A stretch of 64,000 nucleotides of DNA. It comes from Gaiellasilicea sp037720595. Lineage in GTDB: Bacteria > Actinomycetota > Thermoleophilia > Gaiellales > Gaiellaceae. The notes under the pieces are model-generated. The model was not told the origin of the DNA. It saw only the letters and a list, made by a program, of their open reading frames with translations, and ran no database searches. The stretch is from contig JBBJLW010000005.1 of the NCBI GenBank assembly GCA_037720595.1, positions 62,001-126,000 of the forward strand, written 5' to 3'. The stretch's first letter is position 1, and each line of letters starts with the position of its first letter. Shown here one piece after another: positions 55,100 through 63,781 of this stretch. A program made the translations under genes and the position numbers.

Positions 55100-56060
55100 C
55101 CGCTCTTGAAACCGACTTGCTTTCCCGGCGATGGTCGCGGGACAGTGGCGGTCACCCGCGAGGGGATCCCGGTCCGGGTCTCGGTCTGGCCGGGCAACAC
55201 CAACGACCAGACGGTGATCGAGCAGGTCAAGGACGATCTGCGCGGCTGGCGGCTGGGCCGCTGCGTCTGGGTCGTCGACCGCGGCTTCTCCTCGGATGCG
55301 AATCTGCGCTACCTGACCCGAGGCGGCGGCCACTGGATCGCCGGCGAGCGGATCCGCGACGGCTCCCCCGACGCCCAGGCGGCGCTCGCTCGTCCCGGCC
55401 GCTACCAGAGCGCGCGCGCGCAACCCGCGCGTCAAGGACGTCCGCCTCGGCGACAGCGACCACTAGAAGCGGTTCGTGGTCTGCCACAACCCGGCCGAGG
55501 CCGCCCCTGAGAAGGCCGAGCGCGACGCCCAGCTCGCCCGGCTTGAGGCTGAGCTCGCGCGGATCGAAGCGAGCCGCCGCAAGGCGAAGACGGCCAAAGC
55601 CAGGGTGGCGCACACGCGCGCCGAGTGCGCGCGCGACCACCCGACCCTCTCCCGCTACCTGCGCCAGACCGCCAGCGGCCGGCTCCAGGTCGACCGGCGC
55701 AAGCTCACGGCCGAGGAGCGCCTCGACGGCAAGTACCTGCTCTCCTCCTCCGACCCCGACCTCTCCGCCGAGGAGATCGCGCTTCGGCTACAAGAACCTG
55801 CGCGAAGCAGAACGCTCCTTCCGCGACCTGAAGACGACCCTCGAGCTCCGGCCCGTCTTCCACCGGCTCGAGCGGCGCATCCGCGCCCACGTCGTCGTCT
55901 GCTGGCTCGCCCTGCTCCTGATCCGGATCGCCGAACGCAGACCACACAGCCGACCGACGCCCAGCGCTCAATCCTCGCCGCGCTCGACGTCGAGCTGCCG
56001 CCCCGCATCACCGCGCTCGAACCAGCCAGACCCGGCCTCCACACGTGCCGCCGGCGTAGG
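55100..56060 (+). pseudogene. IS1634-family transposase relic
   Basis: Pieces of one transposase are spread over three frames. VAVTREGIPVRVSVWPGNTN with VIEQVKDDLRGWRLGRCVWV and DRGFSSDANLRYL comes first, then an in-frame stop near 55467 followed by KRFVVCHNPAEAAPEKAERD and RLDGKYLLSSSDPDLSAEEI. A further shift leads to GYKNLREAERSFRDLKTTLE and RIRAHVVVCWLALLLIRIAE. The N-terminal third is missing. It cannot encode a working enzyme. Confidence 0.88.
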
Positions 56061-56448
56061 CACACGGCACCCAACCCCTCCCGACGGCAAAACTCCCTTC
56101 TCACGGGCACTTTCAGCGCAACCGGGTGCCCCTCAACTGCGGAAGTCGGGTGCTTGCCGCCGCGGAAGACCGCGAGCAAACGGAGGGCTTGAGTGCGGCA
56201 AACATCTCCCGGCCGACAGCCCCGAGACGCTCCTTTGGCATGCGCCCACCACCGCCAAGTGAACCAGGGTTGCTTGACCGCGTTGCGAAGCGGATCTTGG
56301 ACAGAAAATTGTCACTGCACTAGGTCGGCCGTCGCGACTGAGGGACGGCCGTCGCGTGCACGAGATGGCCCTAATAGCCGCACGCGGTGCCTCTCACAAG
56401 GGGCTTGCCAAGCCGCGAGGAAAGGAAATGCGCTTTTGGCTACAAGCG
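56061..56448. other. Gene-free stretch between IS1634 relic and secreted-protein gene
   Basis: No protein-like frame with a believable start. Short frames at 56126-56323 and 56356-56613 are Arg-rich and lack motifs. Confidence 0.5.
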
Positions 56449-56513
56449 GAGAGCAGGCGAGACAGGATCGCCTCGCCTGCTCTCCTCCGCCGAGGCGCCA
56501 GCCTCGGCGGAGG
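56449..56513 (-). terminator. Two adjacent stem-loops downstream of the repeat-protein gene
   Basis: Hairpin 1 is 56484-56513 with a 13-bp stem (CCTCCGCCGAGGC and complement, loop GCCA). Hairpin 2 is 56449-56484 with a 12-bp stem (GAGAGCAGGCGA and complement, 12-base loop). They start 11 bp after the stop at 56524 on the minus strand. No long U-run follows, so they may act as a terminator or as an mRNA 3' barrier. Confidence 0.6.
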
Positions 56514-56523
56514 CATCGGCGGG

Positions 56524-57987
56524 CTAGCCGCCGATGCTGGTGACCGTCGGGCCCGTGACGACTCCGTCGATGTAGAGCGTGTCCGTGTCGGAGCGGCTAG
56601 GCCCGCGATATAGCCCCACTTCGTGACCAACGCCGGGAGTCGTTCCTGTGACGGTGGTAGTGATGGTCGGCACCTGGCCCGAGTACTGGCCGATTCCATC
56701 TACCCACCATTCTGCGAGGCCCGTCGACGACGTCGTGCCAAACTTGAGGTGAACGACGATGTCGTACCAGTGGTTGTACTTAAGCCGGATTCGCTGCCCG
56801 GTTCCGTCCGTCTGGTAGACGTACGTGAACGTCTGTCCCGAGACGTCACCGCCAACCGGGCGAAACATGAGCACAGGAACACCGCCGGTGTCAGGATGCA
56901 CGCCGACAACCGTCGAGTAGCCCGCGCCGGGCGCGGAGTGCCACGATTGGATTGTGTCCCAGCCGCCCAGAGGACTCAGCGTGAACTTTCCAGGGTACGC
57001 AGCGTTGGTGCCGTCGGGGAAAAGGACTCGCATCCGGAACCACGTGTCGGAGCCGTTCTGCAGCCACGGTAGCTGGTAGCTGTTACTTCCATCTCCTTCC
57101 CAGAGCATCGAGCCGTCGCCCGTAGTCGAGGTGCTCTGCTGGTTCGTCACGTTAACACGACTTCCGCAGCTCGCGGTGCCGCTTCCCCAGACGACGAATC
57201 CCGACGGCGCTGCATTGAGCCAAGCATCGTGGAAATCTGTCCACTGCGAAAGACTGCACGTGTCGAAGTCCCCAACGAAGGAGGGCGATGACGAGCCGGT
57301 CGTCGTTGTCGTGGGCGTCGTTGTCGTGGGCGTTGTTGTCGTGGGCGTTGTTGTCGTGGGCGTTGTTGTCGTGGGCGTTGTTGTCGTGGGCGTTGTTGTC
57401 GTGGGCGTTGTTGTCGTGGGCGTTGTTGTCGTGGGCGTTGTTGTCGTGGGCGTTGTTGTCGTGGGCGTTGTTGTCGTGGGCGTTGTTGTCGTGGGCGTTG
57501 TTGTCGTGGGCGTTGTTGTCGTGGGCGTTGTTGTCGTGGGCGTTGTTGTCGTGGGCGTTGTTGTCGTGGGCGTTGTGGTGAGCGGAGCCGATATTGGCGG
57601 CGCTGCCACACCGCGCGTCGGGTCGGAGCTCGCCGTAGCGGAACCGTTCTTGTTCGATGCAATCACGGCGACGACAATCCTGGAACCGACGTCCGCCGCG
57701 GTAAGACCGTACGTACTCGCCGTCCCAGACGTTACGGCTGCGCACGCCGATCCTCCCGCGTCGCACCTGAACCATAGGAACGAGAAGGTCGAAGCCGGAC
57801 CGCTCCAAGCACCTGCATTTGCGGTGAGGGTCTGCCCCTGCGTGACATCTCCGGTGATCGACGGAGGGGTGGTGTTCGTGGGGACCACCTGCCCCGGCGG
57901 TACGCGGCCGTTGGCGGCGGCGGTTGTCGCGGCCATTACAGCGGCGATGACAACAAAGACAAAAGCGGCGTGGCGGTATTTCTTCAT
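56524..57987 (-). CDS. Secreted Ig-like protein with (PTTTT)n linker and lectin/polysaccharide-lyase-type C-terminal domain
   Basis: A 487-aa exported protein. Signal peptide MKKYRHAAFVFVVIAAVMAA from ATG 57987. An Ig-like domain of the actinobacterial type follows (ITGDVTQGQTLTANAGAWSG, FLWFRCDAGGSAC, STYGLTAADVGSRIVVAVIA). A linker of 18 PTTTT units comes next. The C-terminal jelly-roll domain (about 250 aa) has SYQLPWLQNGSDTWFRMRVL, AYPGKFTLSPLGGWDTIQSW, YNHWYDIVVHLKF and TLYIDGVVTGPT. This last domain resembles heparin-lyase-I/PL20-like concanavalin-type folds, so it may bind or cut the locus polysaccharide. Confidence 0.85.
   Translation of the reverse strand: MKKYRHAAFVFVVIAAVMAATTAAANGRVPPGQVVPTNTTPPSITGDVTQGQTLTANAGAWSGPASTFSFLWFRCDAGGSACAAVTSGTASTYGLTAADVGSRIVVAVIASNKNGSATASSDPTRGVAAPPISAPLTTTPTTTTPTTTTPTTTTPTTTTPTTTTPTTTTPTTTTPTTTTPTTTTPTTTTPTTTTPTTTTPTTTTPTTTTPTTTTPTTTTPTTTTPTTTTTGSSSPSFVGDFDTCSLSQWTDFHDAWLNAAPSGFVVWGSGTASCGSRVNVTNQQSTSTTGDGSMLWEGDGSNSYQLPWLQNGSDTWFRMRVLFPDGTNAAYPGKFTLSPLGGWDTIQSWHSAPGAGYSTVVGVHPDTGGVPVLMFRPVGGDVSGQTFTYVYQTDGTGQRIRLKYNHWYDIVVHLKFGTTSSTGLAEWWVDGIGQYSGQVPTITTTVTGTTPGVGHEVGLYRGPSRSDTDTLYIDGVVTGPTVTSIGG
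57302..57571. repeat. 15-bp tandem repeat, 18 copies, coding for PTTTT
   Basis: The unit GTTGTTGTCGTGGGC (first two copies GTCGTTGTCGTGGGC) is repeated 18 times without length variation. All lie in frame with the secreted-protein gene on the minus strand. Near identity of the copies means recent expansion. Confidence 0.95.
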
Positions 57988-58368
57988 GTCGGCGTAATCG
58001 ACCGCCCGGGGAAACCTCGCTCCCCCCAAAGAGGGATCTTCGACGAAGGTTCACGTGCAAGCCGCTTGAGAGCTACGTTCTCGAGCTACGACCGTGGGCT
58101 GGGTTTTCGTCCTGTCGGCCGCCTGTCGCCGCTACGCCCGGCGCCTGGATTGGACGGTCTTCACTCGATCGCCGTTCGTCCTCCGCTCCGCGTGGGTTCG
58201 TCGCAGAATCGCGGTGTTACTCCGGGCCCCGCCGACCGAGTGGGCAGTCCGGGAAAGTGTAATCGGCGCCTGGTCGACGGCTAGGGCGCGAACAAGTCTG
58301 GATCGCTCGCCGCTATCCCACTCGTTATAAACGCATCGCAGGCCAGCGGCGCCGCACCCGCTCGACCG
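57988..58368. other. 381-bp intergenic region, promoter/leader of the repeat-protein gene
   Basis: Contains the G/C leader hairpin at 58021-58036 near the start of the repeat-protein gene. The remaining 330 bp towards the methyltransferase stop show no believable gene; the frames at 58094-58330 are composition artefacts. Confidence 0.5.
58021..58036 (-). promoter_or_regulatory. G/C hairpin in the leader of the repeat-protein gene
   Basis: The minus strand reads TCCCTC-TTT(G)-GGGGGA, a short G/C stem with a T-rich loop 33 nt before ATG 57987. It is followed by GCGAGGTTTCCCCGG. The paralogous gene at 59656 has a hairpin of the same form 36 nt before its start followed by a similar GCGAG..GGTTCTCCCG, so this is probably a shared control element. 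Confidence 0.45.
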
Positions 58369-59337
58369 CTAGACTTCGCTTGCTGCTGATCCAGGCCTTA
58401 GGGCATCGACGTACAAATGCCACCCGATCCGACGCTCGAGACGACGGGCCGCCGGTATCGCAGCCAGCTGTTCGCCTTTCGGATAGAGCCGCAGGTTCAG
58501 GTAGCGAACAGTCGTCGTCACTTCCTGGAAACCGGCAGAGATGAAGAGCTTCTCGGCCTGGTGTCGCGTATACACCTTCGAGAGTGGATTGCCTGGACCG
58601 TCCGTGTTGTTAGAAAGGAAAAGGCTCGAGTCCGTCAGGTAGCGACGCCCGTGCACGCTGAGGAGCTGCCGGTGTCCGGCGAGCAGATCGCCGTCCTTGC
58701 GCATGACCCGAGCAAGCAAGGCTGGCGCTCCAGGAACCGCCAGCGCCGTGGCGAGGGCGCGACGCACGGTGAGGATATTGAAAAAGTAGTTGAGCGAGCG
58801 ACGGTGGTAGACCATGATGAGCGCTCTTCCACCTGGGCGAAGAACCCGATAGAACTCGGCGACGGCCTTCTCGGTGTCCAGAATGTGATGGATGACGCCG
58901 TGCGACCAGACGAGGTCGAAGGTTTCGTCCGGGAAGGGCAGCTCAGTGGCAGCGCCTGCCACGAATCGACCTTCGAGCCCTTCAGCTTCGAAGCGGCGGC
59001 GGGCGAGATCGAGCGCGACGTCCGTCTGGTCGAAACCGGTGTATCGAGCACCGGCTTGTGCGAAGCGAGCCCCATCGGTAGCAACTCCGCATCCAACGTC
59101 GAGAACGTCTTTGCCACCCCAATCACCAAAGTGTGCCAACTCCAGGATGTGGGGCTCTAGGCGATAGCGGTGCTCGTCGACGTCGCGGAAGAACCGCTCT
59201 GATCCGGGTTCTGCGTCGGTGAAACGGAACCCCGGCTGACTTACGCTCCAAAATGCAGATGTGTTAGTGGACACATCGGGGATTGTACTATGGCGACAAC
59301 CTTGCGGTGCCTCGGTGGCGAGAGTGTCTAATGCCAT
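58369..59337 (-). CDS. Class I SAM-dependent methyltransferase
   Basis: A 322-aa methyltransferase. Motif I is KDVLDVGCGVATDGARFAQA, then GFDQTDVALDLARRRF, GAATELPFPDETFDLVWSHG, VIHHILDTEKAVAEFYRVLR and PGGRALIMVYHRRSLNYFF. Homologues usually begin near the segment VSTNTSAFWSVSQPGFRFTD, so GTG 59274 is an alternative to ATG 59337. The C-terminal third (LARVMRKDGDLLAGHRQLLS) suggests a UbiE/sugar or lipid methyltransferase type. Confidence 0.88.
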   Translation of the reverse strand: MALDTLATEAPQGCRHSTIPDVSTNTSAFWSVSQPGFRFTDAEPGSERFFRDVDEHRYRLEPHILELAHFGDWGGKDVLDVGCGVATDGARFAQAGARYTGFDQTDVALDLARRRFEAEGLEGRFVAGAATELPFPDETFDLVWSHGVIHHILDTEKAVAEFYRVLRPGGRALIMVYHRRSLNYFFNILTVRRALATALAVPGAPALLARVMRKDGDLLAGHRQLLSVHGRRYLTDSSLFLSNNTDGPGNPLSKVYTRHQAEKLFISAGFQEVTTTVRYLNLRLYPKGEQLAAIPAARRLERRIGWHLYVDALRPGSAASEV

Positions 59338-59655
59338 CGAGTTCGATCCGCACCGACGGACGGAAGTACCTTGGTCTATGAGCCTCTCCAAGCGGTTTCA
59401 GGTTGAGCCGATCTGTTCGCAGCGAGTCGTTCTTTTGACTAGTTCGTTCTAAAGGCAAACTACATTTCGGCGGTTCCGCCCGCGGCCAAAGAGGGCCGAC
59501 GTTGAACGGGATAGAGGTCTTCTCGAGGCGATCGGCGTTGCGCCCCTCGCCCCCCCACAACCGTAAGTTGCGCGCGAGTCAAGTGCCTGATCGGATCTAG
59601 GACTCCCCCATTCGGGGGATCAGGCGAGACCTAGGTTCTCCCGACCCATAGAGGC
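59338..59655. other. 318-bp divergent intergenic region
   Basis: No gene is seen. It holds the leader hairpin of the downstream secreted-protein gene and, on the other strand, the unknown promoter of the methyltransferase. Confidence 0.5.
59604..59619 (+). promoter_or_regulatory. G/C hairpin in the leader of the second secreted-protein gene
   Basis: TCCCCC-ATTC-GGGGGA forms a perfect 6-bp stem 36 nt before GTG 59656. An outer pair, CTAGGACTC upstream and GAGACCTAG downstream, is complementary apart from one base and could enclose the hairpin. Confidence 0.5.
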
Positions 59656-61227
59656 GTGAGCCGCCGCCGCATCTCCGCAGCCGTCTGCCTCGCTCTGGCG
59701 CTTACTAGCGCTGGGTCGGCGACATCGAGCCCGTCGACGAAGAGTCCGCCTGGGAAAAGCGTCCCGACGGCCACATCCGATCCCGTCCTGACTGGCGCCG
59801 CAACGGTAGGAGCAGCGCTGCTCGCCAGCGCGGGTGAATGGTCTGGCCCGACGACGAAGCTCTTGTATCAGTGGATGCGCTGCGATCCGCAAAGCGCACA
59901 GTGCACGACTCTAATCGACGCCACGTCGAGCACATTCCCGATCGCCTCTTCAGAAGCCGGTTTCGCTCTCCGAGTTCAGGTAATAGCCTCGAATCGGAAC
60001 GGATCGTCGGCCGCGCTATCCGCCGCGAGTGCCGTTGTCCCAAGCACGACAACAGTAGCATCACCACCTCCTGCCGTACCGCCTGCAACCGTAGCATCAC
60101 CACCTCCAGCCGTACCGCCTGCAACCGTAGCATCACCACCTCCAGCCGTACCGCCTGCAACCGTGGTCATCCCGACAATCTCGGGTACGACTCAGCAGGG
60201 CCAGGTACTTACCTCGTCCATAGGTACTTGGGAAGGAACACAGCCTTTCACGTTCTCTTACCAATGGAAGCGCTGTGATAACGACGGAAACACCTGCAGC
60301 GACATCAACGGCGCACTCGCGTCTAGCTACTCTCTGACAGCGGCCGACGTCGGCTCGACGATTCGGATTCAGATCACAGCCTCGAATAGCGTCGGTTCCT
60401 CGATCATCAGCTCGAACAGCACGGCGATCATTACGCCGGTGGTAGCTGCAACGACGACCCCCGGAATTCCGACACCCTATTTGGTCGACACCTTCGAAAC
60501 CGGTGATCTGACAAAATGGTCGGACTTCTCCAATGCGGGCCTCTCGCGCACTCCATCAGGCATGCAGGTCGTGCCTGTCCCCAACACAGATGGTAGCTCT
60601 ACGCAGACGGCGAAGGTCACGGTTGCCACAGGAGGTCTGCCAAACAGCGCTGCGTTCTTACAGACCAATTCGTATCAGCTTCCGTGGGCGGTGATAGGGG
60701 CAGATGTATGGCATCGCATGAGAGTGCTATTTCCCTCCGGCGCTAATCCTGCCTATCCTGGTAAGTTCACCGTCGACACACCGGGAGGCTGGAACACGGT
60801 CATTGCTTGGCACAACCGCACGGACGCAGCCACCGGTCCTTATGGAAATAGCTACCTCTCTTCGATGGTGATGGTTCACAATAACGCCGACGGAACTGCC
60901 CGGCTACAACTGCGAACAGCTGGCGGCACACCGCAAGTACCCGTTCTTACCTACATCCCTGGCCCGACATTGCAGTATGACCACTGGTACGACATCCAGG
61001 TGCGTTTTGTCCTCTCCGAACAGGCAGCGGTTGGCTACTACGAATGGTGGGTCAATAACTCGCAGATCGCAACCGGCAAAGCCCCCACCGCCTACAAACT
61101 GCCTGACGGAACGTCCGGGCAACTGTTTCAAGTAGGTCACTACCGCAGCCCAGACCACTCCACCTCTTCAGGTACGCTTTACATCGATGACGTTACCGTC
61201 GGCCCGACTCGTGCCTCGACCGGTTAG
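59656..61227 (+). CDS. Secreted protein with two Ig-like domains, repeat linker and lectin/lyase-type C-terminal domain
   Basis: A 523-aa paralogue of the protein at 56524. Signal peptide RRRISAAVCLALALTSAGSA from GTG 59656. Ig-like domain 1 (GAATVGAALLASAGEWSGPT, YQWMRCDPQSAQC) and a 3 x 12-residue VASPPPAVPPAT linker follow. Ig-like domain 2 has TTQQGQVLTSSIGTWEGTQP and YQWKRCDNDGNTC. The same C-terminal jelly-roll is present: NSYQLPWAVIGADVWHRMRV, NPAYPGKFTVDTPGGWNTVI, YDHWYDIQVRF and TLYIDDVTVGPT. Probably surface-exposed and polysaccharide-binding or degrading. Confidence 0.87.
   Translation: MSRRRISAAVCLALALTSAGSATSSPSTKSPPGKSVPTATSDPVLTGAATVGAALLASAGEWSGPTTKLLYQWMRCDPQSAQCTTLIDATSSTFPIASSEAGFALRVQVIASNRNGSSAALSAASAVVPSTTTVASPPPAVPPATVASPPPAVPPATVASPPPAVPPATVVIPTISGTTQQGQVLTSSIGTWEGTQPFTFSYQWKRCDNDGNTCSDINGALASSYSLTAADVGSTIRIQITASNSVGSSIISSNSTAIITPVVAATTTPGIPTPYLVDTFETGDLTKWSDFSNAGLSRTPSGMQVVPVPNTDGSSTQTAKVTVATGGLPNSAAFLQTNSYQLPWAVIGADVWHRMRVLFPSGANPAYPGKFTVDTPGGWNTVIAWHNRTDAATGPYGNSYLSSMVMVHNNADGTARLQLRTAGGTPQVPVLTYIPGPTLQYDHWYDIQVRFVLSEQAAVGYYEWWVNNSQIATGKAPTAYKLPDGTSGQLFQVGHYRSPDHSTSSGTLYIDDVTVGPTRASTG
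60055..60162. repeat. 36-bp in-frame tandem repeat, three copies
   Basis: Three 36-bp units, differing by one base, encode VASPPPAVPPAT three times. The unit sits at the linker between the two Ig-like domains of the secreted protein. Confidence 0.92.
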
Positions 61228-61436
61228 TGAAGCGGATCCTGCCGGATGGAGGCAGTAGCAGCCGACTGCTCCCGGCGCAGGCCGCTTGCCGAGCGCGCCG
61301 GTGTCCACGGTGCCGGCTGAGGCCGCAACGCTCCGACGACTCCGCGGGAGCCTCGTGCGCCATGGTGGTTTCCAGGCTGGTCCCTCGGCAAGCCGCTAGT
61401 GATTCGCCGACCGGGTGCGCCCTCGGCGTAGAGGCG

Positions 61437-62489
61437 CTACGCACGGTGTGACGCCCGCAAAGTACGGATCGTCATCTGGTCGACGACATCGGCGATCACC
61501 TCAACACCGCCTGTGTGAAGCGGCGCAAGCGCAACGACCTTTTCAAAAGCGGCGGTCTCAAAATCAGCGACGGAGGTGAGAATGCGAAGCCTTCCGTGTG
61601 CCTGGAGCATCCGATCGATTGAGCCGATCTCACTCCGCAGAATGCTGTAAGCCGGAATGCCGAGATAAGCCGCCTCGCGCAGCATCGTCCCACCCGACGA
61701 AACAACAGCATCGACCGCCTTCAACAGCGACACGAACGGTACGGCCTCTTGCAGAACGAAAGGCTGATTGATCCACTGAAAGCGATCCAAATAGGCCGAC
61801 TGCCGTTCATACCTTGGTGCAAAAACAACTCTGACGCCATCGCGGCGGGCGAACCACCCGAGCAGCGATAACGCAAGCTCCATCGATTCGCGAGCGAAAT
61901 AGTGCGCCTCCTCAGCCGGCGGTCGGAAGAGGATTCTGATGACACGCTCGTCACGTTCCATCCCAGGAAACGCAAACGCCCGCACATTCGGAAGATCGAC
62001 CTCCGAGAACGATAACACCTCCTTCAAGCCGTGGAAGGGGATCAGCCGCGCAGGGTGGAAACCCTTTCTAATAAATATCGATGGATTGATCGCATCAGGG
62101 AAGATCACGCTTGCGCGCATTGCGCGCGCCACCCGTAAATCAACATGTTCGTAGTCGCAAAAGGTAAATGCCGGAATACCAAGATGGCGCGCCGCAATGA
62201 CTGCCCCGCGAGAGGCCGTAACCACGAGATCCGGACGGTCGCCACGCGCAAAGAGCGCGCGTAGGTCGTACGCGCGCTTCATAACACCTAGTGCCTTCTG
62301 CGCTGACCACGCCCCGGAATACGTCTTGCCGGCGATAACACGGATCCCACGTTGCTCGAGCAGCTCCAAGGTGATACCCCGATCTCGTGCTGTGATAACA
62401 ACGTCGTGTCCCGCGGCCTCGAATGCAGCCTTAAAAGGAACCAGATATTGCACCTGCGGAGGATTATCAATATCGATCCAAGCCTTCAC
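61437..62489 (-). CDS. DUF354-family protein (UDP-GlcNAc 2-epimerase/GT-B-like)
   Basis: A 350-aa protein starting GTG 62489 with the family signature VKAWIDIDNPPQVQYLVPFK. GT-B-like features are GIRVIAGKTYSGAWSAQKAL, DLVVTASRGAVIAARHLGIP, FHGLKEVLSFS and the C-terminal VDAVVSSGGTMLREAAYLGI in place of a nucleotide-sugar loop. The family is frequent in archaeal and actinobacterial surface-sugar loci. The catalytic role is not established. Confidence 0.88.
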   Translation of the reverse strand: MKAWIDIDNPPQVQYLVPFKAAFEAAGHDVVITARDRGITLELLEQRGIRVIAGKTYSGAWSAQKALGVMKRAYDLRALFARGDRPDLVVTASRGAVIAARHLGIPAFTFCDYEHVDLRVARAMRASVIFPDAINPSIFIRKGFHPARLIPFHGLKEVLSFSEVDLPNVRAFAFPGMERDERVIRILFRPPAEEAHYFARESMELALSLLGWFARRDGVRVVFAPRYERQSAYLDRFQWINQPFVLQEAVPFVSLLKAVDAVVSSGGTMLREAAYLGIPAYSILRSEIGSIDRMLQAHGRLRILTSVADFETAAFEKVVALAPLHTGGVEVIADVVDQMTIRTLRASHRA

Positions 62490-62557
62490 AGGCCCCGCCT
62501 CCCGAACTGCACGATTACTGTTTGGTGAAGTGCCGACGTGCCTTCCGCACCTCATGG

Positions 62558-63781
62558 CTATAAGGCACCGTCGGTCAGTACCGCTGGCGGCTCTGATGCA
62601 CCCATCATTACTCGACTTAACCCGCAGAACATCCAAGCCGTCGACCAGCGCATGTATGCGATCTTGTTGGTGTATCGACCATAATTGCGGTACGCGAATG
62701 CGCCACTCGGCAATTGCAAACGGTCGAGAGACCACAACGCTAGACGGGCCGCAGTTTGAAAATCACCGAACCCACAGAGAGTCATCATTGCTTGGCCACA
62801 TGCTGTAGAGTCGATCGGATACAGCCTATCGTCGAAATATCGCGGCCGCGCATCCTGGCCGAAGAAGTTCGTTCTGTAATAGTCCCAACCCGTTATCTTC
62901 GCATCGCTAAACTCTAGCACCCCGGTGCGGGTCTCAAACTCATTCAAGCCATCTAGGACATACGCGGTATGAAAGTTGTCGGCCCATCGTCTCGCGTCTC
63001 CAATCGCGTACGGCCAAGCACCGCTCTTCGACTGATGGGCAACTACGAACCTCAGGGCGTTTCGCGCAGTGTCTAACAGAATTGGATTGCCTGTGACCGA
63101 GTAGACCTGAGCGCAAAGGCGTGCGCCTTTGGCCGTCGCGTTGAGTACCCACTGGCGATCATGCGGAGAATACGACCAACAGAACTCGCCGTCAGCACCA
63201 ACATTCCGATTCAGGTCGTTGAGTAAGAAGTCGCACGCGCTTGTACAAAGTGGCAGCGCTTCCTCCAGGCCGAGTAGGTCATACGCCGTGAATAAGGCAT
63301 TAGTCACAAAGCCGGTCGCTACTATGGTTGGGGTATAAGCTGGCAAGAGATCAAAACGCGTCTGCCAAGCAAAATCGTAACCCCAGCAATCGCCGCTATA
63401 GCCGGTCGACCGTAGCCGTCTGAGCTCCTGAACAAGGAAGTCGCATTCCTCGCGGTAAGGTTCGTGTCGCAGGGGTTGGGCTGCAATCAAGTACGAAAGT
63501 CCCTGGAGAGCGAGTGCCAGTGTGACAGGGTTGTAGCCTTTTGGTATCCCCAACGCCGGACGAATATTGAGCGGAATCCGCTTGAGCGTCTGCTGTGCAG
63601 CAAAGCGAATCAACTTGCTCGAACGTAATATCGGAAGTCGAAAAAGCGGCGACTCGAGCGCGTCATACGGATCGTAGCCACGATACGCATTGGTTCGCAT
63701 GTGCTCAGCAGCGCGTCGAATGCCGGCGGGTAGCGCACCGAGGTGCGCATCGGGTTCATTCCACTGCGCCGCAACCGTCAT
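62558..63781 (-). CDS. Alpha/alpha-toroid protein of a polysaccharide locus
   Basis: A 407-aa protein of repeated helical pairs with Trp/Tyr/Gly-rich turns: GYSGDCWGYDFAWQTRFDLL, PAYTPTIVATGFVTNALFTA, CWSYSPHDRQWVLNATAKGA, HQSKSGAWPYAIGDARRWAD, RNYGRYTNKIAYMRWSTAWM. It resembles glycosidase or terpene-cyclase type toroids that accompany DUF354 genes. No catalytic residues can be assigned safely. ATG 63781; it precedes the DUF354 gene by 68 bp on the same strand. Confidence 0.75.
   Translation of the reverse strand: MTVAAQWNEPDAHLGALPAGIRRAAEHMRTNAYRGYDPYDALESPLFRLPILRSSKLIRFAAQQTLKRIPLNIRPALGIPKGYNPVTLALALQGLSYLIAAQPLRHEPYREECDFLVQELRRLRSTGYSGDCWGYDFAWQTRFDLLPAYTPTIVATGFVTNALFTAYDLLGLEEALPLCTSACDFLLNDLNRNVGADGEFCWSYSPHDRQWVLNATAKGARLCAQVYSVTGNPILLDTARNALRFVVAHQSKSGAWPYAIGDARRWADNFHTAYVLDGLNEFETRTGVLEFSDAKITGWDYYRTNFFGQDARPRYFDDRLYPIDSTACGQAMMTLCGFGDFQTAARLALWSLDRLQLPSGAFAYRNYGRYTNKIAYMRWSTAWMFCGLSRVMMGASEPPAVLTDGAL

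Noticed and set aside
57302..57571. Possible CRISPR array
   Set aside because: Direct tandem repeats of 15 bp without spacers and in frame with a gene.
57131..57997. Plus-strand frame rich in VVVVG repeats and frame of WALLS repeats across the 15-bp array
   Set aside because: They are the other-strand/other-frame readings of the PTTTT-coding repeats; only the minus-strand frame has a signal peptide and folded-domain sequence.
58094..58330. 78-codon plus-strand frame
   Set aside because: Lies in the gap between genes, no SD and no protein-like pattern.
61427..61443. Small hairpin GCGTAG/CTACGC at the end of the DUF354 gene
   Set aside because: Only six base pairs and no T-run; too weak to call a terminator.
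61227..61451. 74-codon plus frame and opposite 83-codon frame
   Set aside because: Both lack start signals and motifs; overlap each other in a short intergenic gap.
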